A stretch of 64,000 bases of DNA, from contig NZ_JAOWCB010000010.1 of assembly GCF_026420845.1 (NCBI RefSeq), positions 1-64,000 on the forward strand, in the 5' to 3' direction. Below, one piece after another: positions 35,165-44,810 of the stretch. A model generated the notes under the pieces. That model was given only the letters and a program-made list of their open reading frames with translations. It had not been told where the DNA came from and ran no database searches. The number at the start of each line of letters is the position of its first letter. Position 1 is the first letter of the stretch. The DNA comes from Streptomyces sp. PR69 (GTDB lineage: Bacteria > Actinomycetota > Actinomycetes > Streptomycetales > Streptomycetaceae). Position numbers and translations under genes: made by a program.

Positions 35165-38100
35165 TCAGCTTCCGAGGTCCGCGCCTGCCGAGACGCCCGA
35201 CGCGGGAGAGCCGACGAGCAGATCAGCGGCCCGCTCGCGCTCCAGCATCCGGCGCAGCGGCCCGTCCGCCGAGGCCAGTTCCCCGTATGCGCCCCGCTGC
35301 ACGGTCCGCCCCTCGTCCAGGACCACGATCTCGTCGACGTCCTCCAGCCCCCGCAGCCGGTGGGTGATCAGCACGGTGGTGCGGCCCTCCGTCGCGCTCA
35401 GCAGATCCCGTGTCAGCGCGTCGGCCGTCGCCAGATCGAGGTGTTCGGCGGGCTCGTCCAGGACGAGTACGGGGAAGTCGGCGAGGAGGGCGCGGGCCAG
35501 CGCGAGACGCTGCCGCTGGCCTCCGGAAAGCCGGGCCCCGTGCTCGCCGACCAGGGTGTCGAGCCCTTCCGGCAGCGTGTCCGCCCACGGAAGGAGCCGT
35601 GCCGCGGCCAGGGCGTCACGCAGCTCCGACTCGCTCGCACCCGGCCGGGCGAGTCTGAGGTTCTCGCGCAGCGAGCTGTCGAAGACATGGGCGTCCTGCG
35701 CGCACAGCCCGACGAACCGCCGGACAGCGTCCCCGCCCAGTGTGCGGGCGTCCACACCGCCGAGGCGGTACACACCGTCCCGTGCGTCCAGAAAGCGGAG
35801 CAGCACCTGGGCGGCCGTGGTCTTGCCGGAGCCGGACGGTCCGACGACGGCGACCCGGCGGCCGGGGGTGAGCAGCAGATCGAGGCCGTCGAGGGCGTTC
35901 TGCTCCTGCCCGGGATACCGGGCGGCCGCCGAACGCAGCTCAAGCGGGAAGGGCGAAGCGGGCGGTACGGCGGGGTGCTCGGGCTCGGTGACGGGCACGG
36001 GGGCGTCGAGCAGCTCGTAAACGCGCTCGGCGCTGCGGGCGACCCGCTGTCGGTGCTGCACGGCCGCGGGAAGTCCGGCGACCGCCTCGAACGCGGCGAG
36101 CGGGATGAGCACGACGACCGCGAGGGCCACGCCGTCGAGCCGTCCCTCGCCTACCGCCCGTACCCCGGCGAGTGCGGCGCCGGCCGTCGTGAGCCCGCAG
36201 ATCAGCGCGGACAGACCACTGCCCAGCCCGGCGGCCGCGGCTCCGCGGGCGGCGATGCGGGTCAGCTCGCGGTCCGCCTTCCGCGCCCTGCCAAGCCGCT
36301 CCCGCAGCGCACCGGCGACCGTCAGCTCGGCGGCGCCGCGCAGCAGATCGACGACATGGACGGTCAGCGCCCCGCGGGCGGGGGCCAGCCGTCGCTCTGC
36401 GCGGCGGGCGAACGCCCCGCTGACGAGGGGTACGGCGACTCCGGCGGCCAGCAGCCCGGCGGCGAGCACGGCCCCCGCCTCGGGCAGCAGCCATGCCGTG
36501 AAGCCGACCGCTCCCGCGCCGACGACGAGCGCCGACCCGGCGGGCAGCAGCCAGCGCAGCCAGTAGTCCTGCAGGGCGTCGACGTCGGAGACGAGTCGCG
36601 ACAGCAGATCGCCGCGCCGGCTGCGGCGCAGTCCCGCGGGCGCGATCCGCTCCAGCCCGCGGTAGACGGCGACCCGCGTCCCGGCGAGCATCCGCAGTAC
36701 GGCGTCGTGCGAGATGAGCCGTTCCGCGTAGCGGAAGACCGCCCGGCCGATGCCGAAGGCCCGCGTCGCGGTGACGGCCACCATCAGATAGAGCACGGGC
36801 GGCTGCTGGGAGGCCCGGGAGATCAGCCAGCCGGAGACGCCCATCAGTCCCACGGCCGATCCCAGCGCCAGACTTCCCAGCAGCAGCGCGAGCCCCAGCC
36901 GTCCCCGCAGCCCGTCTGCCGCGTCGCGCACCCGCGCGAACGCGGCCCGGTGACCGCCGTCCCCGGAGTGCTCGCCCTTCCCAGCGTCCGCATGAAGGGC
37001 TGCCGCGTTACGGGCCGCCGCGCGTGTGGCGCCCCTTTCCGCCGCAGCCAGTTCTTCCGTTTCTTTCGTTTCTTTCGTTTCTTCCGTCGCACGGCGGCCG
37101 GAGGCCGGTTCCGGCCCCGCTGCCGCGTCCGGGTCCACACCCAATGCCACCACCCGGTCGGCGACCGCGAGGAGGGCGGGGCGGTGCACGACCAGCAGGA
37201 CCGTACGGCCCCGGGCCAGCCGCCGCACCGCCTCGACGACGGCCTCCTCGGTCGCGCCGTCCAGCGCCGCCGTCGGCTCGTCGAGCAGCAGCAGCGGACG
37301 GTCCGCCAGAAACGCCCTCGCCAGGGCGAGCCGCTGCCGCTGGCCGGCCGAGAGGCCCGCGCCGTCCTCACCGATCCGGGTGTCGAGCCCCTGGGGGAGT
37401 GCGGCGACGAACTCCGCGGCCCCCGCGTCCGCCAGCGCCGCCCGGACCGCGGCGGCGTCGGCGTCCGGCCTCGCCAGCCGTACGTTCTCGGCGACCGTCC
37501 CGGCGAAGAGATACGGCCGCTGGGGCACCCAGGCGATCTGCTCGCGCCAGCGGTCCGGGTCCAGCCCCGCCAGATCGGCCCCGCCGACCCGCACCCGCCC
37601 CTCGTCCGGCTCGGTGAACCCCAGCACCACATCGAGCAGCGTCGACTTGCCCGCCCCGCTCGGCCCGACCAGAGCCACGGTCTCGCCCGGCTCCACTGTC
37701 AGCGAGGCGCGGTCGAGGGACGCCTCGGCGCGCCCCGGATGCCGGACGGTCACCCCCTCCAGCTCCAGCCGCAGCCGGCGGGGCACCTCGCCGGTACCCC
37801 CGCGCTTCGGCTCGGTCTCCAGCACCCGGAAGATCTCGTCCGCTGCCGACAGCCCTTCCGCCGCTGCGTGATAGTGCGTACCGACCTGGCGGATCGGCAG
37901 ATACGCCTCCGGCGCAAGGATCAGGATCACCAGGCCCGTATAGAGGTCCAGATCCCCGTGGACCAGCCGCATCCCGACGCCGACGGCCACCAGCGCCACC
38001 GACAGCGTCGACAGCAGTTCCAGAGCGAAGGACGAGAGAAACGCGATCCGCAGCGTGCGCAGGGTGGCGCGCCGGTACTCCGAGGTGATCGCCCGGATCG

Positions 38101-38773
38101 ACTCGGCCTGCGCCTTCGCCCGTCCGAAGACCTTCAGCGTCGGCAGTCCCGCGACCACGTCGAGGAAGTGGCCCGACAGCCGGGACAGCAGCCGCCACTG
38201 ACGGTCCATCCGGGACTGGGTGGCCCAGCCGATGAGCACCATGAACGCGGGAATCAGCGGCAGCGTTCCCACGATGATCGCCGCAGAGACCCAGTCCTCG
38301 GTCACGATGCGCACAAGCACCGCGACCGGGACGACCACGGCGAGGCCCAGCTGGGGCAGATACCGTGCGAAGTAGTCGTCCAGGGCGTCCACTCCACGGG
38401 TGGCGAGAGCGGCCAGCGAACCGGTCCGCTGGCTGCCCGCCCATCCGGGGCCCAGCACGGCGGTCCGCTCCAGCAGTCGTGCCCGCAGCTCCGACTTGAC
38501 CGCCGCGCTGGCGCGATGCGCCGCCAGGTCCGTCAGCCAGGCGACCAGGGCGCGGCCTGCCGCCACCGCCGCGAGCAGCGCCAGCGAAGGCCCCAGCGCC
38601 GAGGCCGACAGCCCGCGCTGAAAGGCCCCGACCACCACTTCGGCGATCAGCATCGCCTGGGCGACGACCAGCCCGGCGCCGACCAAGCCGAGCACCACCA
38701 CCGCGGCGAGGAAGAGCCGGGTGGCACGGGCGTGCCGAAGCAGACGCGGGTCGATCGGTTTCACGTGAAACAT
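35165..38773 (-). CDS. cydCD: CydD-CydC fusion ABC exporter for cytochrome bd assembly
   Basis: The 1202-residue protein fuses the two half-transporters that export cysteine/glutathione-type thiols and allow haem insertion into cytochrome bd. The CydD half has Walker A GPSGAGKST and signature LSAGQRQRLALARAF. The CydC half has GPSGSGKTT and LSGGQRQRLALARAL. Each follows six membrane helices. The halves are joined by a charged linker with a Thr-Lys-Glu repeat. The start MFHVKP lies 5 bases after cydB, and a parS site lies across codons 2-6. Confidence 0.95.
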   Translation of the reverse strand: MFHVKPIDPRLLRHARATRLFLAAVVVLGLVGAGLVVAQAMLIAEVVVGAFQRGLSASALGPSLALLAAVAAGRALVAWLTDLAAHRASAAVKSELRARLLERTAVLGPGWAGSQRTGSLAALATRGVDALDDYFARYLPQLGLAVVVPVAVLVRIVTEDWVSAAIIVGTLPLIPAFMVLIGWATQSRMDRQWRLLSRLSGHFLDVVAGLPTLKVFGRAKAQAESIRAITSEYRRATLRTLRIAFLSSFALELLSTLSVALVAVGVGMRLVHGDLDLYTGLVILILAPEAYLPIRQVGTHYHAAAEGLSAADEIFRVLETEPKRGGTGEVPRRLRLELEGVTVRHPGRAEASLDRASLTVEPGETVALVGPSGAGKSTLLDVVLGFTEPDEGRVRVGGADLAGLDPDRWREQIAWVPQRPYLFAGTVAENVRLARPDADAAAVRAALADAGAAEFVAALPQGLDTRIGEDGAGLSAGQRQRLALARAFLADRPLLLLDEPTAALDGATEEAVVEAVRRLARGRTVLLVVHRPALLAVADRVVALGVDPDAAAGPEPASGRRATEETKETKETEELAAAERGATRAAARNAAALHADAGKGEHSGDGGHRAAFARVRDAADGLRGRLGLALLLGSLALGSAVGLMGVSGWLISRASQQPPVLYLMVAVTATRAFGIGRAVFRYAERLISHDAVLRMLAGTRVAVYRGLERIAPAGLRRSRRGDLLSRLVSDVDALQDYWLRWLLPAGSALVVGAGAVGFTAWLLPEAGAVLAAGLLAAGVAVPLVSGAFARRAERRLAPARGALTVHVVDLLRGAAELTVAGALRERLGRARKADRELTRIAARGAAAAGLGSGLSALICGLTTAGAALAGVRAVGEGRLDGVALAVVVLIPLAAFEAVAGLPAAVQHRQRVARSAERVYELLDAPVPVTEPEHPAVPPASPFPLELRSAAARYPGQEQNALDGLDLLLTPGRRVAVVGPSGSGKTTAAQVLLRFLDARDGVYRLGGVDARTLGGDAVRRFVGLCAQDAHVFDSSLRENLRLARPGASESELRDALAAARLLPWADTLPEGLDTLVGEHGARLSGGQRQRLALARALLADFPVLVLDEPAEHLDLATADALTRDLLSATEGRTTVLITHRLRGLEDVDEIVVLDEGRTVQRGAYGELASADGPLRRMLERERAADLLVGSPASGVSAGADLGS
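38758..38771. promoter_or_regulatory. parS: parS centromere site inside the cydCD start
   Basis: GTTTCACGTGAAAC is a perfect 14-bp palindrome identical to the Streptomyces parS sequence bound by ParB. It forms codons 2-6 of cydCD (Phe-His-Val-Lys plus flanking bases). Streptomyces chromosomes carry about twenty such sites near oriC, so its presence supports an oriC-proximal location. A second site lies at 57743. Confidence 0.92.
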
Positions 38774-38778
38774 CGCTC

Positions 38779-39828
38779 CTACTGCGAAGCGGGTGATGCA
38801 GGCGATGCGGGCGAAGTGTGCGAGACATGCGAGGTGTCGGCGATGTGCTGGGTGCCGATCCGCTTGCGGAACACCCAGTACGTCCATCCCTGGTAGAGCA
38901 GCACCACAGGGGTGGCGATGCCTGCGCACCACGTCATGATCTTCAGGGTGTACGGGCTCGACGAGGCGTTGGTCACCGTCAGGCTCCAGGCGTCGTTGAG
39001 CGAGGACGGCATGACGTTCGGAAAGAGCGTCAGGAAGAGCATCGCCACGGCTGCCGCGATCGTCACCCCGGACAGGGCGAACGACCAGCCCTCACGCCCG
39101 GCCCTGATGGCGATGACCGCCCCGGCGAGCGAGGCCACGGCCACGGCCATCGCGATCAGGCTGGCGCCGTCGCCGCGTGTGGCCTGAGTCCAGAGCAGAA
39201 AGCCAAGTGCCAGCACGGCCGTCAGCAGCCCCAGCCACAGAGCGGCCTTCCGGGCTCGCCCACGGATGTCCCCCACCGTCTTGAGCGCCGTGAACACGGC
39301 CCCGTGGAAAGTGAACAGCGTCAGCGTCACCAGTCCGCCGAGGAGCGCGTACGGGTTCAGCAGATCGAAGAGGGAGCCGACGTACTCCATCTCCGCGTCG
39401 ATCTTCACTCCGCGCACGATGTTGCCGAAGGCCACACCCCACAGAAAGGCCGGCAGCAGCGAGGTCCAGAAGATCGCATGCTCCCAGTTGGTCTGCCAGC
39501 GCTCCTCCGGCCGCTTCGCACGGTATTCGAAGGCGACGCCGCGCACGATAAGGCAGACCAGGATGAGCAGCAGCGGCAGATAGAAGCCGGAGAACAGGGT
39601 GGCGTACCACTCGGGGAAGGCGGCGAAGGTGGCGCCGCCGGCCGTCAGCAGCCATACCTCGTTGCCGTCCCAGACGGGCCCGATGGTGTTGATCAGCACC
39701 CGCCGCTCCGCGCGGTCGCGGGCCAGCAGCTTGGTCAGCACCCCGACCCCGAAGTCAAAGCCTTCGAGGAAGAAGTACCCGATCCACAGAACGGCGATCA
39801 GCACGAACCAGACGTCGTGGAGTTCCAT
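38779..39828 (-). CDS. cydB: Cytochrome bd oxidase subunit II
   Basis: The 349-residue membrane subunit has eight to nine helices. Family signatures are at the N-terminus (FFLEGFDFGVG) and in GPVWDGNEVWLLTAGGATFAAFP. With CydA it forms the high-affinity quinol oxidase. The C-terminus carries an extra hydrophilic tail (SHVSHTSPASPASPASQ) encoded by a repetitive stretch at about 38780-38835. It starts 11 bases after cydA. Confidence 0.96.
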   Translation of the reverse strand: MELHDVWFVLIAVLWIGYFFLEGFDFGVGVLTKLLARDRAERRVLINTIGPVWDGNEVWLLTAGGATFAAFPEWYATLFSGFYLPLLLILVCLIVRGVAFEYRAKRPEERWQTNWEHAIFWTSLLPAFLWGVAFGNIVRGVKIDAEMEYVGSLFDLLNPYALLGGLVTLTLFTFHGAVFTALKTVGDIRGRARKAALWLGLLTAVLALGFLLWTQATRGDGASLIAMAVAVASLAGAVIAIRAGREGWSFALSGVTIAAAVAMLFLTLFPNVMPSSLNDAWSLTVTNASSSPYTLKIMTWCAGIATPVVLLYQGWTYWVFRKRIGTQHIADTSHVSHTSPASPASPASQ

Positions 39829-39839
39829 TGCTCGACTCC

Positions 39840-41348
39840 TCAGTATGAGAAGGCCATGGGCCTGTCGGCGTCACGGTCGTCGCCGCCGATCCTGGTGGGC
39901 GGGTTGAGATCGGACTCGGTGAGTTCGGGCGGTCCGGCCTTGACGTACTTGACCAGCAGCTTGACCTCGATCACCGCGAGCACCGCGTACAGCAGGGTGA
40001 AGACGGTCATCGAGGTGAGGACCTCGCCCTGGGAGACGCCGGGGGAGACGGCGTCGCGGGTGCGCAGCACGCCGTAGACGACCCATGGCTGGCGGCCCAT
40101 CTCCGTGAAGATCCATCCCCAGCTGTTGGCGATCAGCGGGAAGCCGAGCGTCCATACGGCGGCGAGCCAATACCACCTGCTCAGCCGGGGTCCCAGCGCC
40201 TTCCGCCGGAAGAGCACCAGATGCGGCACCTCGTCCTCGCCCGTCCTCAGCCCCGGTGGCAGCAGGAACTTCCTGCGGGTCAGCCACAGCCCCGCCATGC
40301 CGATGGCGAAGGAGGCCATGCCGAAGCCGATCATCCAGCGGAAGCCCCAGTAGGTGACGGCGATATTGGGCCGGTAGTCGCCGGGGCCGTACTGCTCCTG
40401 GAGCGCCTTGTTGGTGTCGTTGATGCCGGGGACATGGGAGGAGAAGTCGTCATTGGCGAGGAAGGACAGCAGTCCCGGGATCTCGACGGCGACCTTGTTG
40501 TGGCCCTTCTCCACATCGCCGTAGGCGAAGACGGAGAAGGGGGCGGGGGCTTCGCCGTCCCACAGGGCCTCGGCAGCGGCCATCTTCATGGGCTGCTGCT
40601 GGAACATGACCTTGCCGAGGAGGTCGCCGCTGACGGCAGTGAGCAGTCCCGCGACGGCCACGGTGACCAGGCCGAGACGGAGGGATGTCCGCATCACCGG
40701 GATGTGCTTCTTGCGGAGCAGGTGGTACGCGGCGATGCCGACCATGAACGCGCCGCCGGTGAGGAAGGCCGCGGACATGGTGTGGAACACCTGGGTGAGG
40801 GTGGTGTTCTGGCTGAGCACCGCCCAGAAGTCGGTGAGCTCCGCCCGTCCCGACTCCTCGTTGATGCGGTAGCCGACCGGATGCTGCATCCAGGAGTTGG
40901 CGGCCAGGATGAAGTAGGCGGAGAGGATGGTGCCGATCGACACCATCCAGATGCAGGCCAGATGGATCTTCTTGGGCAGCTTGTCCCAGCCGAAGATCCA
41001 GAGCCCGATGAAGGTCGACTCGAAGAAGAACGCGATCAGCGCCTCGAAGGCGAGCGGGGCGCCGAAGACATCGCCGACGAAGCGCGAGTAGTCGGACCAG
41101 TTCATGCCGAACTGGAACTCCTGGACGATCCCGGTGACCACACCCATGGCGATGTTGATCAGGAAGAGCTTGCCCCAGAACTTGGTGGCCCTGAGGTACG
41201 TCTCCTTGCCCGTGCGCACCCAGGCCGTCTGCAGGCCGGCGGTGAGCGCGGCCAGGGAGATCGTCAGGGGGACGAAGAGGAAGTGGTAGACGGTGGTGAT
41301 GCCGAACTGCCATCGCGCCAGGGTTTCGGGCGCCAGAGCCAGGTCCAC
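39840..41348 (-). CDS. cydA: Cytochrome bd oxidase subunit I
   Basis: The 502-residue integral membrane protein oxidises quinol and carries the three haems of the bd oxidase. Likely ligands are the His of VYHFLF (about residue 22, haem b595), the His of FHTMSAAFL and the Met of EMGRQPW (both haem b558). The extracellular Q-loop is short, as in Gram-positive bacteria. It is the first gene of cydA-cydB-cydCD-histidine kinase. A perfect Rex operator lies about 90 bases upstream, so expression should rise when NADH accumulates under low oxygen. Confidence 0.97.
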   Translation of the reverse strand: MDLALAPETLARWQFGITTVYHFLFVPLTISLAALTAGLQTAWVRTGKETYLRATKFWGKLFLINIAMGVVTGIVQEFQFGMNWSDYSRFVGDVFGAPLAFEALIAFFFESTFIGLWIFGWDKLPKKIHLACIWMVSIGTILSAYFILAANSWMQHPVGYRINEESGRAELTDFWAVLSQNTTLTQVFHTMSAAFLTGGAFMVGIAAYHLLRKKHIPVMRTSLRLGLVTVAVAGLLTAVSGDLLGKVMFQQQPMKMAAAEALWDGEAPAPFSVFAYGDVEKGHNKVAVEIPGLLSFLANDDFSSHVPGINDTNKALQEQYGPGDYRPNIAVTYWGFRWMIGFGMASFAIGMAGLWLTRRKFLLPPGLRTGEDEVPHLVLFRRKALGPRLSRWYWLAAVWTLGFPLIANSWGWIFTEMGRQPWVVYGVLRTRDAVSPGVSQGEVLTSMTVFTLLYAVLAVIEVKLLVKYVKAGPPELTESDLNPPTRIGGDDRDADRPMAFSY

Positions 41349-41439
41349 GTCGCTTCTCCTTACATCGCCGTGGTCACAGCGGCAGCCTGCCCTGTCGATT
41401 CCTCTGATTCCTCCGATATCCGGAGAAACAAGGCAAGCT

Positions 41440-41455
41440 TGTGAACGCGTTCACA
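41440..41455. promoter_or_regulatory. Rex operator (ROP)
   Basis: TGTGAACGCGTTCACA is a perfect 16-bp palindrome matching the Rex operator known upstream of the S. coelicolor cyd operon. Rex binds when NADH is low and leaves when NADH rises, inducing cytochrome bd. It sits about 92 bases upstream of cydA. A partial half-site (TTCACA) follows at once. Confidence 0.93.
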
Positions 41456-41530
41456 TTCACAAGCATTATGAACCACCCGCTCCGGCGATCTTTCAGGGGG
41501 GTCCCCTTTCGGTCACCCCTTCCCAGGAAC

Positions 41531-41547
41531 TTCAACATATTGTTGAA
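41531..41547. promoter_or_regulatory. Perfect palindrome in front of the cyclophilin-fold gene
   Basis: TTCAACATATTGTTGAA has 7-bp arms around TAT. It lies 7 bases before the ATG of the plus-strand gene and about 180 bases upstream of cydA on the other strand. The sequence resembles GntR-type operators in style. The binding protein is unknown. Confidence 0.6.
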
Positions 41548-41554
41548 TCCGCGC

Positions 41555-41932
41555 ATGCAGATACGCATCTCCTGGCCGGCCGGGCAGCTGACCGCGACCC
41601 TTGAGGAAACCCCCACGAGCACGGCGCTCATGGGGGCTCTCCCGCTCGTCTCCACCGCCCACACCTGGGGCGAAGAGGTCTATTTCGACACACCGGTCTC
41701 CGTCGCCGTGGAGCCGGACGCCCGGCAGGTGGTGGACCCGGGCACCGTCGCCTTCTGGACGGAGGGCGATGCGCTGGCACTGCCGTACGGGCCTACCCCC
41801 ATCTCCCGGGGTGAGGAGTGCCGACTGGCCAGCCCGTGCAATGTCCTCGGACGTTTCGACGGAGATCCCCGTCTGCTGGCCACCGTCCGCTCCGGCGACC
41901 CGGTCCGCGTGGAGCGCGTCGACCCGGCCTGA
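41555..41932 (+). CDS. Cyclophilin-like fold protein (DUF3830-like)
   Basis: The 125-residue protein starts MQIRISWPAGQLTATLEETP and has the beta-rich pattern of small cyclophilin-fold proteins (TM1367/DUF3830 type), with an internal GEEVYFDTP and GTVAFWTEGDALALPYGPTPIS. No typical proline-isomerase active-site Arg is evident. There is no clear ribosome site, and the palindrome at 41531 directly precedes the ATG, so the transcript may be leaderless or start upstream in frame. Its function is unknown. It is divergent from cydA and convergent with the aminotransferase gene. Confidence 0.8.
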   Translation: MQIRISWPAGQLTATLEETPTSTALMGALPLVSTAHTWGEEVYFDTPVSVAVEPDARQVVDPGTVAFWTEGDALALPYGPTPISRGEECRLASPCNVLGRFDGDPRLLATVRSGDPVRVERVDPA

Positions 41933-42012
41933 GCCACAAAGGCCGTACCGGGGCCGGACCGGGTCGGGCCGGGCCGGGCCGGGCCGACAGATGGCAGACG
42001 GCAGACGCCTGG

Positions 42013-43092
42013 TCACGCTTCCTTGCGGAAACCCTCCGCCGCCTTGAGGAAGATGTCGTTCGCCTCGGGCTCTCCGATGGTGACGCGTACGCCCTCGCCC
42101 GCGAACGGCCGGATGACCACCCCGGCCTTCTCACAGGCCGCGGCGAAGTCGACCGTACGGTCCCCGAGCCGCAGCCAGACGAAGTTCGCCTGTGTCTCGG
42201 GGACCGTCCAGCCCTGCTCCACCAGGCCCTCGTAGACCCGCGCCCGCTCGGTGACCAGGGAGCCGACCCGCCCCAGCAGCTCGTCCTCCGCCCGCAGCGA
42301 GGCCACCGCGGCGTCCTGAGCGAGCTGGCTCACGCCGAACGGGACCGCGGTCTTGCGCAGCGCGTCCGCGACCGGCTCATGGGCCACGGCGAATCCGACC
42401 CGCAGGCCGGCCAGCCCGTACGCCTTGGAGAAGGTGCGCAGCACCGCCACATTGGGGCGGTCACGGTAGATCTCGATGCCGTCGGGGACCTCGGGGTCCC
42501 GGATGAACTCGCGGTATGCCTCGTCGAGCACCACCAGGACATCGGAGGGGACCCGGTCGAGGAACCGTTCCAGCTCGGCTCGGCGCACCACCGTGCCGGT
42601 CGGGTTGTTGGGGTTGCAGACGAAAATCAGCCGGGTCCGGCCGGTGATCGCCTCGGCCATGGCGTCGAGGTCGTGGACCTCGCCCTCGGTCAGCGGCACC
42701 CGCACCGCCGTCGCCCCGCTGATCTGGGTGATGATCGGGTACGCCTCGAACGACCGCCAGGCGAAGATGACCTCGTCGCCCGGCCCGGACGTGGACTGCA
42801 GCAGCGACTGTGCGACGCCGACCGAACCGGTGCCGGTCGCCAGATGGGTGACCGGCACCCCGAAGCGGTCCGCGAGCTCCTCCATCAGCCCGGTGCACGC
42901 CATGTCCGGGTAGCGGTTGAAGGACTGGGCGGCGGCCAGCGCGCTCTCCATCACACCCGGCAGCGGCGGATACGGGTTCTCGTTGGAGGACAGCTTGTAT
43001 GCGACCGGCCCGCCGGCGGCGGCCGGCCTGCCCGGCTTGTAGGTGGGGATGCCGTCCAGCTCGGGGCGCAGCTTGGGGGTCGTCTCGCTCAC
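42013..43092 (-). CDS. Histidinol-phosphate aminotransferase-like PLP enzyme
   Basis: The 359-residue fold-type I aminotransferase has the PLP Lys in [13 protein letters not shown], a DEAYREF segment and the N-terminal [11 protein letters not shown] typical of HisC. It could transaminate histidinol phosphate or aromatic amino acids. Since Streptomyces normally carry hisC in the his operon, this is probably a paralogue. GTG 43092 follows AGGAGG by 7 bases. A GGGCC tandem run at about 41961-41985 lies in the convergent gap to the cyclophilin-like gene. Confidence 0.92.
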   Translation of the reverse strand: MSETTPKLRPELDGIPTYKPGRPAAAGGPVAYKLSSNENPYPPLPGVMESALAAAQSFNRYPDMACTGLMEELADRFGVPVTHLATGTGSVGVAQSLLQSTSGPGDEVIFAWRSFEAYPIITQISGATAVRVPLTEGEVHDLDAMAEAITGRTRLIFVCNPNNPTGTVVRRAELERFLDRVPSDVLVVLDEAYREFIRDPEVPDGIEIYRDRPNVAVLRTFSKAYGLAGLRVGFAVAHEPVADALRKTAVPFGVSQLAQDAAVASLRAEDELLGRVGSLVTERARVYEGLVEQGWTVPETQANFVWLRLGDRTVDFAAACEKAGVVIRPFAGEGVRVTIGEPEANDIFLKAAEGFRKEA

Positions 43093-43526
43093 CGCAGGTC
43101 CTCCTCGACCTTCCACATCCTCGATATCGCCGATCTCACCGCCGACGCTCAATGCTTCTCACCTTATGAGGATTCGGGCCCGCTGCGAATGCCGTGACCA
43201 AGTTGGTGCGCACGAGCGGTCCAGGAGCGGTCCGGGTGGGGCCGCATCAGGCGCGCGTTCAGCAGGCCGCGCGCCCCCTGCAATGCCACGCGCTGGTGGC
43301 TCGCTCCGTGGCGCGCGTCCCCCGTAGTGGTGAGTTGAGACCTCTTCGAAACTTCGCCCGCATGCCAGGCCCATGCCGCCATGGGCCCGAGACACTACGT
43401 CGACAAGGGGCAACTCCCTCTGTTTCCAAGGCAATTGAAATGACCTACCCGTGCAGAAACGTACCTGTCAACGAGTGAATATGCGACCGGCTCAACCACC
43501 CGCCCTCGCCCTACTATCGGCTCGCC
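43093..43526. other. Divergent gap between aminotransferase and LacI regulator
   Basis: These 434 bases contain no gene I can support. Frames on both strands at about 43159-43478 lack a family match and have poor ribosome sites. The AT-richer end (about 43420-43526) is the likely control region of the LacI gene. No clear LacI-type palindrome was found. Confidence 0.5.
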
Positions 43527-44639
43527 ATGACAGCAGCAGGGAAGCACCAGGTGAGCCGGACGGACACATCCCGTCGGGGCAGCCGGCAGAGCCGCGCGGG
43601 CATCCGAGACGTCGCCGCAGCAGCCGGTGTCTCCATCACGACTGTCTCCGACGCGCTCAACGGCAAGGGCCGTCTCCCCGACGCCACCCGCCGCCACGTC
43701 CGGGAGGTCGCCGACCGGCTCGGCTACCGCCCGTCCGCCGCGGCCCGCACACTGCGCACCGGAAAATCCGGCCTGATCGGTCTGACAGTCACGACATACG
43801 GGGATGAACCTTTCACCTTCACCGAGTTCGCCTATTTCGCCGAAATGGCCAGAGCCGCCACCTCTGCGGCGCTCGCCCGCGGCTACGCCCTGGTGATCCT
43901 CCCCGCCACCTCACGCCATGACGTCTGGTCGAACGTCGCCCTCGACGGCACCGTCGTCATCGACCCCTCCGACCACGACCCGGTCGTCACCGAACTCGTC
44001 CGCCAGGGCCTGCCCGTGGTCTCCGACGGCCGGCCCGCCGGCACCCTTCCCGTCACCGCCTGGGTCGACAACGACCACGAAGCCGCCGTGCTCGACCTGC
44101 TCGAACATCTCGCCGCCGCGGGCGCCCGGCGCATCGGCCTGCTCACCGGCAACACCACCGACACCTACACCCGGCTGTCGACCACGGCCTATCTGAACTG
44201 GTGCGAGCGGGTCGGCCAGGAGCCGGTGTACGAGACCTACCCGGCCCACGACCCCTGCGCCGGGGCCGTCGCAGCCGACCGGCTGCTCGCCCGGCCCGAC
44301 CGTCCCGACGCCGTCTACGGGCTCTTCGACCCCAACGGCACCGATCTGCTCGCCGCCGCGCGGCGGTACGGGCTGCGCGTGCCCGAGGATCTGCTGCTCG
44401 TGTGCTGCAGCGAGTCGACCGTGTACGCCACCACCGAGCCGCCGATCACCACTCTCTCGCTCAAACCGCGCCGGATCGGCACAGCCGTCGTCCAGCTCCT
44501 GATCGACGCCATCGAGGGCATCGACGAGAACCGGCCGGTCGAGCAGGTGATACCGACGGAGCTGATCGTCCGCACCTCCTCGCAGCGCCGCGCACCGCGG
44601 ACGAAAGTCAGCCCTCCGCGCTCCCCGGCGCAGGACTAG
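43527..44639 (+). CDS. LacI-family transcriptional regulator
   Basis: The 370-residue regulator has the LacI helix-turn-helix (GIRDVAAAAGVSITTVSDALNG, residues about 25-48) with the hinge LGYRPSAAARTLRTGKS. A periplasmic-binding-protein-like sensor domain follows, ending in a conserved PITTLSLKPRRIG segment. The effector is not known. A metallophosphoesterase gene follows at 44811 on the same strand, so the target could be local. Confidence 0.94.
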   Translation: MTAAGKHQVSRTDTSRRGSRQSRAGIRDVAAAAGVSITTVSDALNGKGRLPDATRRHVREVADRLGYRPSAAARTLRTGKSGLIGLTVTTYGDEPFTFTEFAYFAEMARAATSAALARGYALVILPATSRHDVWSNVALDGTVVIDPSDHDPVVTELVRQGLPVVSDGRPAGTLPVTAWVDNDHEAAVLDLLEHLAAAGARRIGLLTGNTTDTYTRLSTTAYLNWCERVGQEPVYETYPAHDPCAGAVAADRLLARPDRPDAVYGLFDPNGTDLLAAARRYGLRVPEDLLLVCCSESTVYATTEPPITTLSLKPRRIGTAVVQLLIDAIEGIDENRPVEQVIPTELIVRTSSQRRAPRTKVSPPRSPAQD

Positions 44640-44810
44640 ACATTCCCAAAAGGGACGAATCAATCGGCGAACCAGGAGTGCGTGCGGATTCACCACCCCT
44701 GGTGCGTCACAGAGCGGGGACCTCATTCCTATGATGGGCGCACGACACCGCGGGCCACCCCGACCAGGCTGGACCGAGTGGTGAACGGCGCAACGGTGGT
44801 GGAGGGGTCG

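Noticed and set aside
35360..38896. A 1178-codon open frame on the plus strand opposite cydCD
   Set aside because: It is the antisense shadow of a GC-rich gene; its product is Arg/Gly/Pro-rich low complexity without domains, while the minus-strand frame encodes a complete CydCD.
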